A stretch of 64,000 nt of DNA, from NCBI GenBank assembly GCA_964424105.1, contig CAYRHJ010000019.1:32790-96789 (forward strand), in the 5' to 3' direction. The stretch comes from CAYRHJ01 sp964424105 (lineage in GTDB: Bacteria; Planctomycetota; Phycisphaerae; UBA1845). The position numbers and the translations under genes were made by a program. The notes below the pieces were generated by a model. The model saw only the letters and a list, made by a program, of their open reading frames with translations. It ran no database searches and had not been told where the DNA came from. The first letter of the stretch is position 1. Each line of letters begins with the position of its first letter. Shown here one piece after another: positions 8,785 to 16,976 of this stretch.

Positions 8785-10197
8785 CTAAACGTGTGCCGGT
8801 GGTTGGATGGGCTGCATTTTCCCTTGGGCCAGCAGTTGCTGATATTGTTTCCAATTCATGGCCTCCTGGCCGGTGTCGATCGGTTTCATAGAAATGCAGC
8901 CATCGACGGGGCATACCAGGGAGCACATGTTGCAGCCCACGCAGGTATCCTGATTGATGGTGAATACGTTGACGTATCCGTCGCCCGCGCCGTGCACGTA
9001 GCATTGGCCGCCACTCTCGAATGAACGATCCGCGCCGACGGTCTTCAAAAAATCCCGCTCGGACACGCGGTCGATATGGATGGATTGATGACATCCATCT
9101 TCGCAGGCGATGTAGCATAGGCCGCAGTTGATGCACTTGTCGGGATTGATTTCCGCGACGACTTTGTAGTTGAGATTCAAGTCGCCCCAGTCCCTGATTC
9201 GATCGCGGGACAGTCCGATGAAATCATTCGGTGAATGGAAACCTTTCTCGCGCATCCAGTTGGACATGCCGCTGATGAGTTGCTCGACGATGCGGAATCC
9301 GTAGTGCATCACAGCCGTGCAGACCTGCACGCTGGTTGCACCCAGCAGGAGAAACTCGACGGCGTCGTGCCAGGCTTGGATGCCGCCGATTCCACTGATG
9401 GGCAAGCCGATGTTCTTGTCCGTGGCAATCTGCGAAACCATGTTGAGCGCGATGGGCTTGACGGCCGGTCCGCAGTATCCGCCGTGCGAGCCCAGCCCGG
9501 CCACTTGCGGTTTGGGCGCGAAGGTGTCCAGATCGACGCCCATGATGGAGTTGATCGTGTTGATGAGGGAGACGGCGTCGGCTCCGCCTTCACGGGCGGC
9601 TCGACCCACCACCCGGACGTCGGTCACGTTGGGCGTCAGTTTGACCATCACCGGGGTTTGGGCGACTTCCTTAACCCAGCCGACGACCATCTTGGTATAA
9701 TCGGGAACCTGTCCGACGGCGGAACCCATGCCCCGCTCGCTCATGCCGTGGGGGCAGCCGAAATTCAATTCCAATCCGTCGGCACCGACGTCTTCGACGC
9801 GCCGGACGATGTCGTGCCAGGCTTGGCGGTTTGATTCCACCATCAGCGACACGAACAAGGCGTGATGCGGAAAGTCTTTCTTGACGCGGGCGATCTCGCA
9901 CAGGTTGACTTCCAGCGTGCGGTCGGTGATCAGCTCGATGTTGTTCAACCCCACGACCTTTCTGCCGTCGTAATCGATGGCCCCGTATCGCGAGCTGACA
10001 TTGACGATGGGTTCGTGGGAGATGGTTTTCCAGACGGCGCCGCCCCAACCCGCTTCAAACGCACGCCGGACCTGGTATTCGGAATTCGTCGGCGGGGCGC
10101 TGGCCAACCAAAACGGGTTGGGGGCTTTCACGCCGCAGAATTCGATTCCCAGGTCAACGTCGCCATTGAATCCGTTTGGGAGTGGCTTGCGCTTCAC
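8785..10197 (-). CDS. preA: NAD-dependent dihydropyrimidine dehydrogenase subunit PreA
   Basis: Catalytic FMN/iron-sulfur subunit of dihydropyrimidine dehydrogenase, which reduces uracil/thymine to the dihydro form in the first step of reductive pyrimidine degradation. About 470 residues. The dihydroorotate-dehydrogenase-like barrel starts with NPFWLASAPPTNS and includes LELNFGCPHGMSERGMGSA, with the catalytic-loop Cys in the NFGCPH context. Two C-terminal 4Fe-4S motifs are clear: CINCGLCYIACEDGC and CVGCNMCSLVCPVDGC. GTG 10197 is favoured because AGGAG (10206-10210 on the reverse strand) sits 8 bases before it; a GTG two codons earlier is too close. It is the last gene of the hydantoinase-preT-preA unit. 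Confidence 0.95.
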   Translation of the reverse strand: MKRKPLPNGFNGDVDLGIEFCGVKAPNPFWLASAPPTNSEYQVRRAFEAGWGGAVWKTISHEPIVNVSSRYGAIDYDGRKVVGLNNIELITDRTLEVNLCEIARVKKDFPHHALFVSLMVESNRQAWHDIVRRVEDVGADGLELNFGCPHGMSERGMGSAVGQVPDYTKMVVGWVKEVAQTPVMVKLTPNVTDVRVVGRAAREGGADAVSLINTINSIMGVDLDTFAPKPQVAGLGSHGGYCGPAVKPIALNMVSQIATDKNIGLPISGIGGIQAWHDAVEFLLLGATSVQVCTAVMHYGFRIVEQLISGMSNWMREKGFHSPNDFIGLSRDRIRDWGDLNLNYKVVAEINPDKCINCGLCYIACEDGCHQSIHIDRVSERDFLKTVGADRSFESGGQCYVHGAGDGYVNVFTINQDTCVGCNMCSLVCPVDGCISMKPIDTGQEAMNWKQYQQLLAQGKMQPIQPPAHV

Positions 10198-10255
10198 GGT
10201 CACTGCTCCTTTATGGCGTCCCGCAGCCGGCACACGTCCGGTTCGGGGAATCCTT

Positions 10256-10396
10256 GCCGGTAACAGGCGCCGGCTTGCCGGAAATGCGTACGGGCTAGCC
10301 GGTAACAGGCGCCGTTCGCCATTGTAACGTGTTATCCACCGGAATGAATGGCACCCGTTTAACGAGTGTCATTCCGGCGAAAGCCGGAATCCAGAA
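10256..10396. repeat. Repeat block inside the pyrimidine operon (preT-preA gap)
   Basis: The roughly 200-base gap between preT and preA carries two direct copies of gccggtaacaggcgcc (10256-10271 and 10298-10313, period 42) and one copy of the widespread cgtcattccggcgaa...gccggaatccag hairpin (about 10368-10396). These separate two genes that would normally be tightly coupled. Confidence 0.75.
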
Positions 10397-10402
10397 ATGC
10401 CG

Positions 10403-11746
10403 CTAATTCGTCAACCCCGAAATTTGCCGGTGGATTCCGGCGGCGGCCTTCTTGCCGGACTCGACGGCGCTGACCACTTCTTCCATGATGCCGGCCTGGC
10501 AATCGCCGCCGGCGAACAGTTTGGAAAGGGACGTAGCACCGGTGGATTCGTCCACCAGAATGCGCCCCTTTTTGTTGATTTTCAGTCTCGGCAGCGATTT
10601 CACCAAATCGAGAAGCGGTTCCTGCCCCAGTGCTTTGATGACCATGTCGGCTGGCAGACTGAACTCGGACCCGCGAATCACGTTCAGTTTTCCGTCACGT
10701 CCGTGTTTCTGTTGGCGCGTCCGTACGCAGCGAACACCGATCACTTTCCCGCCGCGACCGCTGATGCGCGTCGGTTGGGCGCTCCATTCAAATTGAACGT
10801 GACTTTCCTTGGCGAATTCGTATTCGTGATGGAACGCGGGCATGGCTGATTGATCGCGGCGATAGGCAATCGTGACCGTTTCCGCACCCAGGCGGATGGC
10901 GGCGTTGGCCGCATCGATGGCGGTGTTGCCCCCGCCGATCACCACAACGCGCTTGCCCACTTTGCATTTATCCAATGGCTTACTGTGGGTCTGAAAAATG
11001 AAATCCAGCGACTCCCAGACACCCGTCAGGTCTTCGCCCGGAATGCCCAACGGGGCTGTCCGACCCAGCCCGATGGCCAGAAACACGGCGTCATATTCCT
11101 CGATCAGGCGGGCGAGTTGATCACCACTCACTTGCTGCTTCAATCGCAGATCAATGTCCATCTCGCGGATTCGTTCAACCTCGGACAGGGCGAACTCGGT
11201 CGATATTTTATACGCGGCGATTCCCATCGTGTTCAGCCCGCCCGCGACCGATCGAGCTTCGAAGACCACGACACGGTGTCCCCGCTTGCGCAGCTCGTGG
11301 GCACACGTCAACCCTGCCGGACCAGCCCCCACGATCGCCACCTTTTTGCCCGTGTCCGCACCGGGTGCATAGAACCCGTGGCTGATTTCGTGGGCTTGGT
11401 CGCACGCAAATCGCTGCAACCGCCCGATCTTCACGGGCGCTTTCAGCATGGTGTTGTCGACGCAGGCCCCTTCGCACAATACCTCGGTGGGGCAGACTCG
11501 GGCGCACGATCCGCCGAAAATGTTCGCGTCCAGTATGGTCTTGGCCGCACCGATCGGGTCGCGATGCATGATCTGCCGGATAAATCGCGGGATGTCGATA
11601 TGCGTCGGGCAAGCCCGCGTGCAGGGGGCGTCATAACAGTACAGACACCGCGAAGCCTCGGTCGCGGATTCGTCACGAGTCAACGGCGGATGAACGTCGG
11701 CAAATCTCGCCTCGACTTGCCTGGCTTTGACGAGGTTCTTGGACAC
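10403..11746 (-). CDS. preT: NAD-dependent dihydropyrimidine dehydrogenase subunit PreT
   Basis: Flavoprotein electron-input subunit (NAD(P)H to FAD to Fe-S) that partners PreA; 447 residues. The N-terminal GltD-like iron-sulfur domain has CLYCYDAPCTRACPTHIDIP and CARVCPTEVLCEGAC. The FAD dinucleotide motif is VAIVGAGPAGLTCAHELRKRG and the NAD(P)H motif is VVVIGGGNTAIDAANAA. GTG 11746 is chosen since AAGGAG precedes it by 5 bases (frame GTG-TCC-AAG-AAC); the frame stays open far upstream but that extension has no family character. It follows the hydantoinase gene by 56 bases in the same direction. Confidence 0.95.
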   Translation of the reverse strand: MSKNLVKARQVEARFADVHPPLTRDESATEASRCLYCYDAPCTRACPTHIDIPRFIRQIMHRDPIGAAKTILDANIFGGSCARVCPTEVLCEGACVDNTMLKAPVKIGRLQRFACDQAHEISHGFYAPGADTGKKVAIVGAGPAGLTCAHELRKRGHRVVVFEARSVAGGLNTMGIAAYKISTEFALSEVERIREMDIDLRLKQQVSGDQLARLIEEYDAVFLAIGLGRTAPLGIPGEDLTGVWESLDFIFQTHSKPLDKCKVGKRVVVIGGGNTAIDAANAAIRLGAETVTIAYRRDQSAMPAFHHEYEFAKESHVQFEWSAQPTRISGRGGKVIGVRCVRTRQQKHGRDGKLNVIRGSEFSLPADMVIKALGQEPLLDLVKSLPRLKINKKGRILVDESTGATSLSKLFAGGDCQAGIMEEVVSAVESGKKAAAGIHRQISGLTN

Positions 11747-11802
11747 TGAAACTCCTTGGTGCGGCGCACACAGCCAATCACCGTGTCGATGGGATGACCA
11801 AT

Positions 11803-13203
11803 CTAGCCCATCATCCCCGCTGTTTTGCGCGGAATGAACCGTCCGTACCCATTCTTGCCCACAAACTTGTAGTCCTTGACGATCTGTCGGCCTCGACAAA
11901 AAGTATGCTCCGCGAAGCCCGCCAACGGCCAACCCTGAAACGGGCTCCAGTCACAGTTGGTTTCCATCTTCCGCCAATCGACTTGGATGGTCTTGGTGGG
12001 ATGGATGATGGTCAGGTCCGCATCGCTGCCGATCTGGACGTTCCCTTTTCGCGGAAACATTCCCATGGTTCGCGCGGGCGTCGTGCAACATTTGTCCACG
12101 AACTGATTCAACGTCATCCGCCGCTTGCGGACGCCAAACGTATAAACGAGGGGTAGCAACGTTTCCAATCCCGGCATCCCCATCGGTATTTTGGTCCAAT
12201 CGCCCTTCCACGTGGCCTTCTGTTTGCGGGTAAACGTGCACGTATCGGTCGAAACGGAGCACACTTCGCCGTCGCGCAAGCCTGTCCACAATCGCTTCTG
12301 ATCCCGCGGTTTCTTCAACTGCGGACAGGTCGCGTATAGATGTCCGTCCTTTTTCTTGAATTCATCATCATCCAGCACAAGGTATTGGGCACAGGTCTCC
12401 GCCAGAATGTTGACGCCCTCGCCGCGAGCCCGTTTGATCAGGTCGGCCCCCTCGCCCGTGCTCATATGCACGATAAACGATCGACCCCCCGTAACCCGCG
12501 TCCAATGGATGACCCGTTCGATGGCCTCCGCCTCCACAAAATTAGGTCGCGTCATCGTATGCAGATACGCTCCGTATTTTTTCATCGCCGCGGAAGTGTG
12601 ATGCCGCTCGATCAACAGGTCCAACACGCGACTGGATTCCGCATGAACCAGCAACATGCCGCCCAGGTCGCGCAGGATTTCCAGCGCCCCGAACATCGCG
12701 GCGTCGTCCGACTGCCAGCCCTCCTTCTCGTAAATCATGAACTGTTTGAACGTCGGATAGCCTTGCTCGAAAATCTTCTTGATTTCCTTGGCGTGACGCT
12801 GCCAATTTGTGATGGCCACGTGAAATGCAAAATCGATGCACGATTTTCCCTCGGCCCGGGCGTGCCAATTGTCGACGGCTTGACGGAGCGATTCCTGGCC
12901 ATAGGGGATCGCGAAATCGATGACCGTCGTGACCCCGCCTCGCGCCGCGGCCCGCGTTCCCGAATCATAATCATCCGCCGAAACGGTGCCGCAAAACGGC
13001 AATTCCAAATGAACGTGAACGTCGATCCCACCCGGGATCACGTATCGGCCCGTTGCGTCAATCAACTCGGCGCCATTCCTCGACGATCGAGCTAGACCCT
13101 TGCCCAGGGCTGCGACCGTCTCTCCGCGGATCCCGATGTCAGTTGGCGTGGTCTCCGTGGCCGTGACAAGCTTCCCGCCGTGAATGATTTTGTCGAATCG
13201 CAT
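11803..13203 (-). CDS. hydA: Dihydropyrimidinase / D-hydantoinase
   Basis: Binuclear-zinc amidohydrolase opening the dihydropyrimidine ring (second step of reductive pyrimidine degradation); 466 residues, normal length. Metal ligands are visible: HVHLE near residue 60, the carboxylated-lysine region FKQFMIYEKEG, LLVHAES and FIVHMSTGEG, and the substrate Asp in VSTDTCTF. It is the first gene of the unit with preT and preA, whose products make its substrate. A beta-ureidopropionase gene (third step) is not in the window. Start ATG 13203 gives the expected MRFDKIIHGGKLV; the leader toward the divergent FAH gene is about 470 bases. Confidence 0.95.
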   Translation of the reverse strand: MRFDKIIHGGKLVTATETTPTDIGIRGETVAALGKGLARSSRNGAELIDATGRYVIPGGIDVHVHLELPFCGTVSADDYDSGTRAAARGGVTTVIDFAIPYGQESLRQAVDNWHARAEGKSCIDFAFHVAITNWQRHAKEIKKIFEQGYPTFKQFMIYEKEGWQSDDAAMFGALEILRDLGGMLLVHAESSRVLDLLIERHHTSAAMKKYGAYLHTMTRPNFVEAEAIERVIHWTRVTGGRSFIVHMSTGEGADLIKRARGEGVNILAETCAQYLVLDDDEFKKKDGHLYATCPQLKKPRDQKRLWTGLRDGEVCSVSTDTCTFTRKQKATWKGDWTKIPMGMPGLETLLPLVYTFGVRKRRMTLNQFVDKCCTTPARTMGMFPRKGNVQIGSDADLTIIHPTKTIQVDWRKMETNCDWSPFQGWPLAGFAEHTFCRGRQIVKDYKFVGKNGYGRFIPRKTAGMMG

Positions 13204-13676
13204 GAATGAACTCCCGCAGGTGGCCGATGCATCACCGTTTCAGTGGCTACGAATCTGTCCGGCAACCAACCAGTTTACGCGTTCCAGCAAACGGCATTTT
13301 AACGGCGCCTGCGCCAAGGCCAACATGTCACCCACGATTTCTGTTCAACGCAGTACGCTGGAGCATGTGCGCCAATCGCAGAATCCGCAACACCTGTCAA
13401 GAGTCAACACCCACTCGTTGAATGGACTGCGATTTCGCCAGTCAGACGGTGCTCGCGACGTTTGGCCGGGTCATCGCCGGATTTCTGTGCCGCAATGGCA
13501 CGAAACGGCATCAGCGAGTACAATCGAAAGCATGAATTGGATGATTGTCGTTCGACAAACATCACGTTGACCGATGCGACGATCGAACCATCTTCATCGG
13601 TGGGTAATCGATGTCCATTATGCGTCATTCCGGCCACGGCTGGAATCCAGCCGTACAAATGCGAGGGAGGAATAGC
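13204..13676. other. Divergent intergenic region with one dispersed hairpin
   Basis: This gap separates the hydantoinase gene (minus) from the FAH-family gene (plus) and must contain both promoters. Near 13622-13651 it holds an imperfect copy of the cgtcattccggc...ggaatccag hairpin, close to the FAH ribosome-binding site. No convincing gene or operator was found. Confidence 0.5.
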
Positions 13677-14573
13677 GTGCGATTTTGCGTGGTGGATTTG
13701 AAGGGACAGGATGGGCCTCGATTGTGCGTGGTCCGCGGCGAAAACGTTGTGCCGCTGGACGCGCCGCCCAGCCTGCGCGGGGCGTTGGAGCAATATGGCG
13801 ACGACGGATTGAAATCGCTGGCGGACAAGGCCGCAGGATCGGGCGTGGCGTTGGATCAGGTCGCGCGCTGGCACCCGCCGGTCAGCGATCCGCGCACCTT
13901 CCGAGACTTTTATGCATTCGAGCAACACGTCAAGACCTGCCGGCAGAAGCGCGGACAAGACATGGTCCCTGAATGGTACAAGTTCCCGGTGTTCTACTTC
14001 TCGAATCCGTGCTCGCTGCGGGGCCACCTGGAGCCGGTGTCCAAGCCCCAATCGACCAACGAACTCGACCTGGAGTTGGAGGTGGGCTGCGTCATCGGGC
14101 GTGAAGTGATAGACGTTTCGGGCACCGCGGCGGAGGCGGCCATCTTCGGGTATATGTGCCTCAACGATCTGTCGGCCCGCGATCTTCAACGTGAAGAGAT
14201 GAAATGCATGCTGGGTCCAGCCAAGGGCAAGGATTTTGCAACGGCCATCGGACCGTTCGTCGTGACGGCGGACGAGTTGGCCGACGTGAAGGTGGGGCCC
14301 GGGAAGTACGACCTGACCATGGTGGCGCGGAAGAACGGACGGGAGATCTCGCGGGGCAACATGCGTGACTTGACACACGATTTCACGATGATGATCGAGC
14401 GGGCGTCCAGGGACGTGAAGCTTTTCGCCGGTGATTTGATCGGAAGCGGCACCGTGGGCACGGGCTGCATCCTGGAACTGGGTGCCGAAAACACCGGCGG
14501 TTGGCTCCTGCCCGGTGACACCATCGAGCTGGAGATCGATCGGTTGGGCAAACTGACCACGCCGATTCGATGA
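13677..14573 (+). CDS. Fumarylacetoacetate hydrolase (FAH) family protein
   Basis: Metal-dependent C-C hydrolase, isomerase or decarboxylase of the FAH superfamily; 298 residues. Divalent-metal ligands fit TNELDLELEVGCVIG, and the conserved LNDLSARDLQ block and SGTVGTGC near the C-terminus are present. GTG 13677 is preceded by GGGAGG at 6 bases; a longer frame from 13611 would translate a dispersed hairpin, so it was rejected. The gene diverges from the pyrimidine operon and is followed by a cupin. FAH enzymes process 2-keto acids or ureidoacrylate-like compounds in several pathways, but the substrate here cannot be assigned. Confidence 0.92.
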   Translation: MRFCVVDLKGQDGPRLCVVRGENVVPLDAPPSLRGALEQYGDDGLKSLADKAAGSGVALDQVARWHPPVSDPRTFRDFYAFEQHVKTCRQKRGQDMVPEWYKFPVFYFSNPCSLRGHLEPVSKPQSTNELDLELEVGCVIGREVIDVSGTAAEAAIFGYMCLNDLSARDLQREEMKCMLGPAKGKDFATAIGPFVVTADELADVKVGPGKYDLTMVARKNGREISRGNMRDLTHDFTMMIERASRDVKLFAGDLIGSGTVGTGCILELGAENTGGWLLPGDTIELEIDRLGKLTTPIR

Positions 14574-14641
14574 ATTCAGATCATGCCGTTCGCCCGGATC
14601 GCGTGTTGAACGGCCGGTGTCGCGGAAAGGGTTGATTGGCA

Positions 14642-14998
14642 ATGGGTGAGGCTACACTTCATCGCTGGGACGACCTGCCGAGCGACGCGCCCATGCCGCT
14701 GATCACACGCCAACGCGTCATCGGCGAGAAGCTGATGATTTCCCGCGTTGAATTGAAAAAGGGGTTTCGTGTCGAGTCCCATCAACATGCCAACGAACAA
14801 TTCGTCGTGCTGCTGAGTGGAAAGGTCAAGTTTACCATCGGGCAGGCAGGCAGCGCGGCGCGCCGTGAATTGCTGGCTGAGGGTGGCCAAGTGCTCGTCC
14901 TGCCGCCCAACGTGCCACATGCCGCCCATGCGTTGGAGGATACGCTGATCCTCGATTTGTTCAGCCCGCCCAGCGAAAAGACGGGCGTTGACCAGTGA
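14642..14998 (+). CDS. Cupin-domain protein
   Basis: Small single-domain cupin, 118 residues. Metal-site pattern: motif 1 ESHQHANEQFVVLLSGKV (His, His, Gln/Glu) and motif 2 VLVLPPNVPHAAHAL (His). It lies 68 bases after the FAH gene in the same direction and may act with it as sugar/keto acid isomerase or sensor; this is inferred. An upstream TTG at 14636 adds two residues. Its TGA overlaps an ATG of a small lipoprotein-like frame by one base. Confidence 0.88.
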   Translation: MGEATLHRWDDLPSDAPMPLITRQRVIGEKLMISRVELKKGFRVESHQHANEQFVVLLSGKVKFTIGQAGSAARRELLAEGGQVLVLPPNVPHAAHALEDTLILDLFSPPSEKTGVDQ

Positions 14999-15219
14999 TG
15001 CCCAAATGGAGTCGAGTGATGAAAAATTCCGTTTTTGTGCAAGTACGCGTGGGCCTGTGTGCCGTCGTCTCGCTGGCTGCATGCGGATGCCCTTCCACGT
15101 TTTTTCCAGGCGGGTGGCCCACCTCCTTTGGAGGTGGGGGAGTCGATGATATGCTGCCGGTGGGGCACCCTCGCTATCAATTGAGACGCGCTCTGGGAGG
15201 CATTGTGGTCGAGATTTGA
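14998..15219 (+). CDS. Small lipoprotein-like ORF, mature part repeat-derived (possible remnant)
   Basis: 73 residues if started at ATG 14998 (TGATG overlap with the cupin gene), 66 if at ATG 15019. The N-terminus KNSVFVQVRVGLCAVVSLAAC is a plausible lipoprotein signal with Cys. Immediately after it the frame runs through a full copy of the palindromic dispersed element (15112-15150) and ends soon after. The mature protein would be mostly translated repeat, so this may be a lipoprotein gene truncated by repeat insertion. Expression and function are unknown. Confidence 0.4.
   Translation: MPKWSRVMKNSVFVQVRVGLCAVVSLAACGCPSTFFPGGWPTSFGGGGVDDMLPVGHPRYQLRRALGGIVVEI
15112..15150 (+). repeat. Dispersed palindromic element, copy 2 (family A)
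   Basis: Reads gggtggcccacctcctttgg then aggtgggggagtcgatgat, the reverse complement of the 4317 copy with the same 9-bp stem around TTT. It lies directly upstream of the SIR2 cassette, and the segment 15139-15161 recurs almost identically at 16671-16693 on the other side. Confidence 0.85.
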
Positions 15220-15256
15220 TCTGTTGCTGGAGGTAACGAATGAATCTGGAGACTCG

Positions 15257-15583
15257 ATGATGAATAAAAACGTTCGATTCTCAGAGCAGGGCATACCGCA
15301 ATGGTTCTCCCCACAACATGCGGGCGAGAAATTCAAGGACCTTTGCCTAGAACTTACGAAGCTGGCGATGGACGTTGAGAAGAAAAAGCAGCAAGGGCTA
15401 GCGAAGAAGCTTTGGGCGCTTCAAGAGTTTGCGGAGGAATACGCAACGTTATACGCAGCGGATTGCCCGATCCAGAGCGTTCGGATCATGCAGCCGTCTG
15501 GGGCGATTTTCGTAATTCTCGCTGACGATCGTGAAGTGCTTGTTCCACAACCAGAGCGAGTCGCTGACGGAAACGAACAATGA
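15257..15583 (+). CDS. Small hypothetical protein, partner of the SIR2-like gene
   Basis: 108 residues, not recognised. It starts at ATG 15257 (or 15260) after TGGAG with a 6-base spacing. The protein has a mostly helical, Lys/Glu-rich centre (KFKDLCLELTKLAMDVEKKK) followed by a beta-like C-terminus (SVRIMQPSGAIFVILADDRE). The stop lies 31 bases before the ATG of the SIR2-like gene, suggesting co-transcription. Base composition is visibly less GC-rich than the flanks, as in its neighbour. It could be an antitoxin, sensor or specificity partner; there is no direct evidence. Confidence 0.7.
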   Translation: MMNKNVRFSEQGIPQWFSPQHAGEKFKDLCLELTKLAMDVEKKKQQGLAKKLWALQEFAEEYATLYAADCPIQSVRIMQPSGAIFVILADDREVLVPQPERVADGNEQ

Positions 15584-15614
15584 AGGGAACCCTCGGCTGA
15601 CTTGGGTTTCGATA

Positions 15615-16646
15615 ATGCATGCGGAAGAGAAAACTCTACCGCCGACATCCACCAAGCCTCACGTCGTGATACTTGGGGCAGGTGCAAGCCGTGCCGCGTG
15701 TCTGAACGGTGATAAGTACGGACGGAAACTGCCGTTGATGAACGATCTAATCGACGTGCTCGATCTCGAACCTGCGCTAAACCGGTTGGGCGTCGATTGC
15801 TCCGATCGTGACTTTGAGCGCATCTACACTGAGCTTACCACGTGTGGGAAGCTAAAGGATCTCGTCGAGGACATCGAAAGAACCGTGTTCGACTATTTCT
15901 TTCGGCTCTACCTTCCCGATGAGCCGACCGTCTACGACCACCTTGTACTCTCTTTGCGACGAAAGGACCTCATTGCCACGTTCAACTGGGATCGGTTGCT
16001 TTGGCAAGCTCTGTGCCGTAATGCGAAGCGTTTTGGTGATGATGTCGTGCCGCAGGTGTTGTACTTGCATGGCAACGTTGCTATTGGCTATTGCAATCGC
16101 CACATGCTGAGGATTATTGGTAACCGTGGAAGCCTCTGTAACCAATGCGGCGCAAAATTGACGGCAAGTCGCTTGCTTTACCCCGTTACTCAGAAGAACT
16201 ACTCCGATGATCCATCCATTGCCGACTCATGGCGGGAGATACAACGATTTCTGAAGCACGCAGATCTGCTCACAATCTTCGGATACCGGGCACCAGCGAC
16301 CGACGTTGAGGCAATCAAGCTGATGAGAGAGGCTTGGGGTGACGCCGCTTCCCGCGACCATGAAGAAATCCAGATCATCGACATTCGAGGCAAGGATGAA
16401 TCGGGACGTGACGAGATTCACGAGAACTGGAAACCATTCATTTGTCGGGACCACTACGGCGTTCGCACCATGTTCTACCAATCACTCGCAGCCCTACATC
16501 CACGACGGTCATGCGAACATTTCTTGGAGGCAGCAATGCAGAACAACCCGCAGGCGGAGCGACCGATTCCACGCGAAGCGGATTGGGACGAGCTGGCGGC
16601 GTGGATCGAACCGCTGCTCCAACAGGAACGAGAACACAACAGCTAG
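15615..16646 (+). CDS. SIR2-like (sirtuin-fold) domain protein with zinc ribbon
   Basis: 343 residues from ATG 15615. The N-terminus VVILGAGASRAACLNG (GAGAS at 21-25) matches the NAD-binding start of SIR2-like domains. ATFNWDRLLWQAL (about 121-133) matches the T-x-N-x-D element, and LYLHGNV supplies the conserved His 152. A Cx2H...Cx2C cluster (C160, H163, C175, C178) resembles the sirtuin zinc module, and IFGYRAPATDVEAIKLM fits the family's second nucleotide-binding loop. Many bacterial SIR2-like proteins act as NAD-depleting antiphage effectors; whether this one is an NADase, deacetylase or other is not shown. It is paired with the small upstream gene, lower in GC than neighbours, and bracketed by repeats. 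Confidence 0.8.
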   Translation: MHAEEKTLPPTSTKPHVVILGAGASRAACLNGDKYGRKLPLMNDLIDVLDLEPALNRLGVDCSDRDFERIYTELTTCGKLKDLVEDIERTVFDYFFRLYLPDEPTVYDHLVLSLRRKDLIATFNWDRLLWQALCRNAKRFGDDVVPQVLYLHGNVAIGYCNRHMLRIIGNRGSLCNQCGAKLTASRLLYPVTQKNYSDDPSIADSWREIQRFLKHADLLTIFGYRAPATDVEAIKLMREAWGDAASRDHEEIQIIDIRGKDESGRDEIHENWKPFICRDHYGVRTMFYQSLAALHPRRSCEHFLEAAMQNNPQAERPIPREADWDELAAWIEPLLQQEREHNS

Positions 16647-16976
16647 CGACGATTGGCGCGGAGTCGCATCGGAGTCGATGATGGGCTGCCGGTCAGCGCA
16701 GTGGGTGCCCCATCCATTGCGAAGCAAAGGGTGGGTTGGCGATGATGAACCCGCAGTTGGCTTGCGCGTTCGAAATCCTCCGCATGCCGATCATCGGGCC
16801 CTGCACTTCGTCCTGATCATCGCGACCCCACCCATCGCTGCGCGATGAATGGGGCACCCTTGCATGCCGATCATCGGGCCCTGCACTTCGTCCTGATCAT
16901 CGGGACTCCACCCATCGCTGCGCGATGAATGGGGCAGCCTCGCGTCGCTACAAAATACAAGCGTCGGCTGTCGGGA
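16647..16976. repeat. Repeat-filled gap with an 80-bp tandem duplication
   Basis: 16782-16861 and 16862-16941 are near-identical direct copies (gcatgccgatcatcgggccc ... ccacccatcgctgcgcgatg aatggggca). A related segment also occurs at about 32521-32553. A diverged relative (gtgccccatccattgcgaag) lies at 16706. No gene is supported between the SIR2-like gene and the end of rnd. Confidence 0.85.
16671..16693 (+). repeat. Right-hand flanking repeat of the SIR2 cassette
   Basis: ggagtcgatgat-GG-gctgccggt matches 15139-15161 (ggagtcgatgat-AT-gctgccggt) at 21 of 23 positions, in direct orientation. The SIR2 gene pair lies between the two copies. Confidence 0.65.

Noticed and set aside
11747..11932. 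N-terminal extension of PreT
   Set aside because: Lacks family similarity, and GTG 11746 has AAGGAG at 5 bases.
13611..13676. N-terminal extension of the FAH-family gene
   Set aside because: Would translate a dispersed hairpin, while GTG 13677 has a strong GGGAGG at the right distance.
16339..16848. Plus-strand frame overlapping the SIR2-like gene end
   Set aside because: It is out of frame within a gene with convincing SIR2 motifs and continues into repeat DNA.
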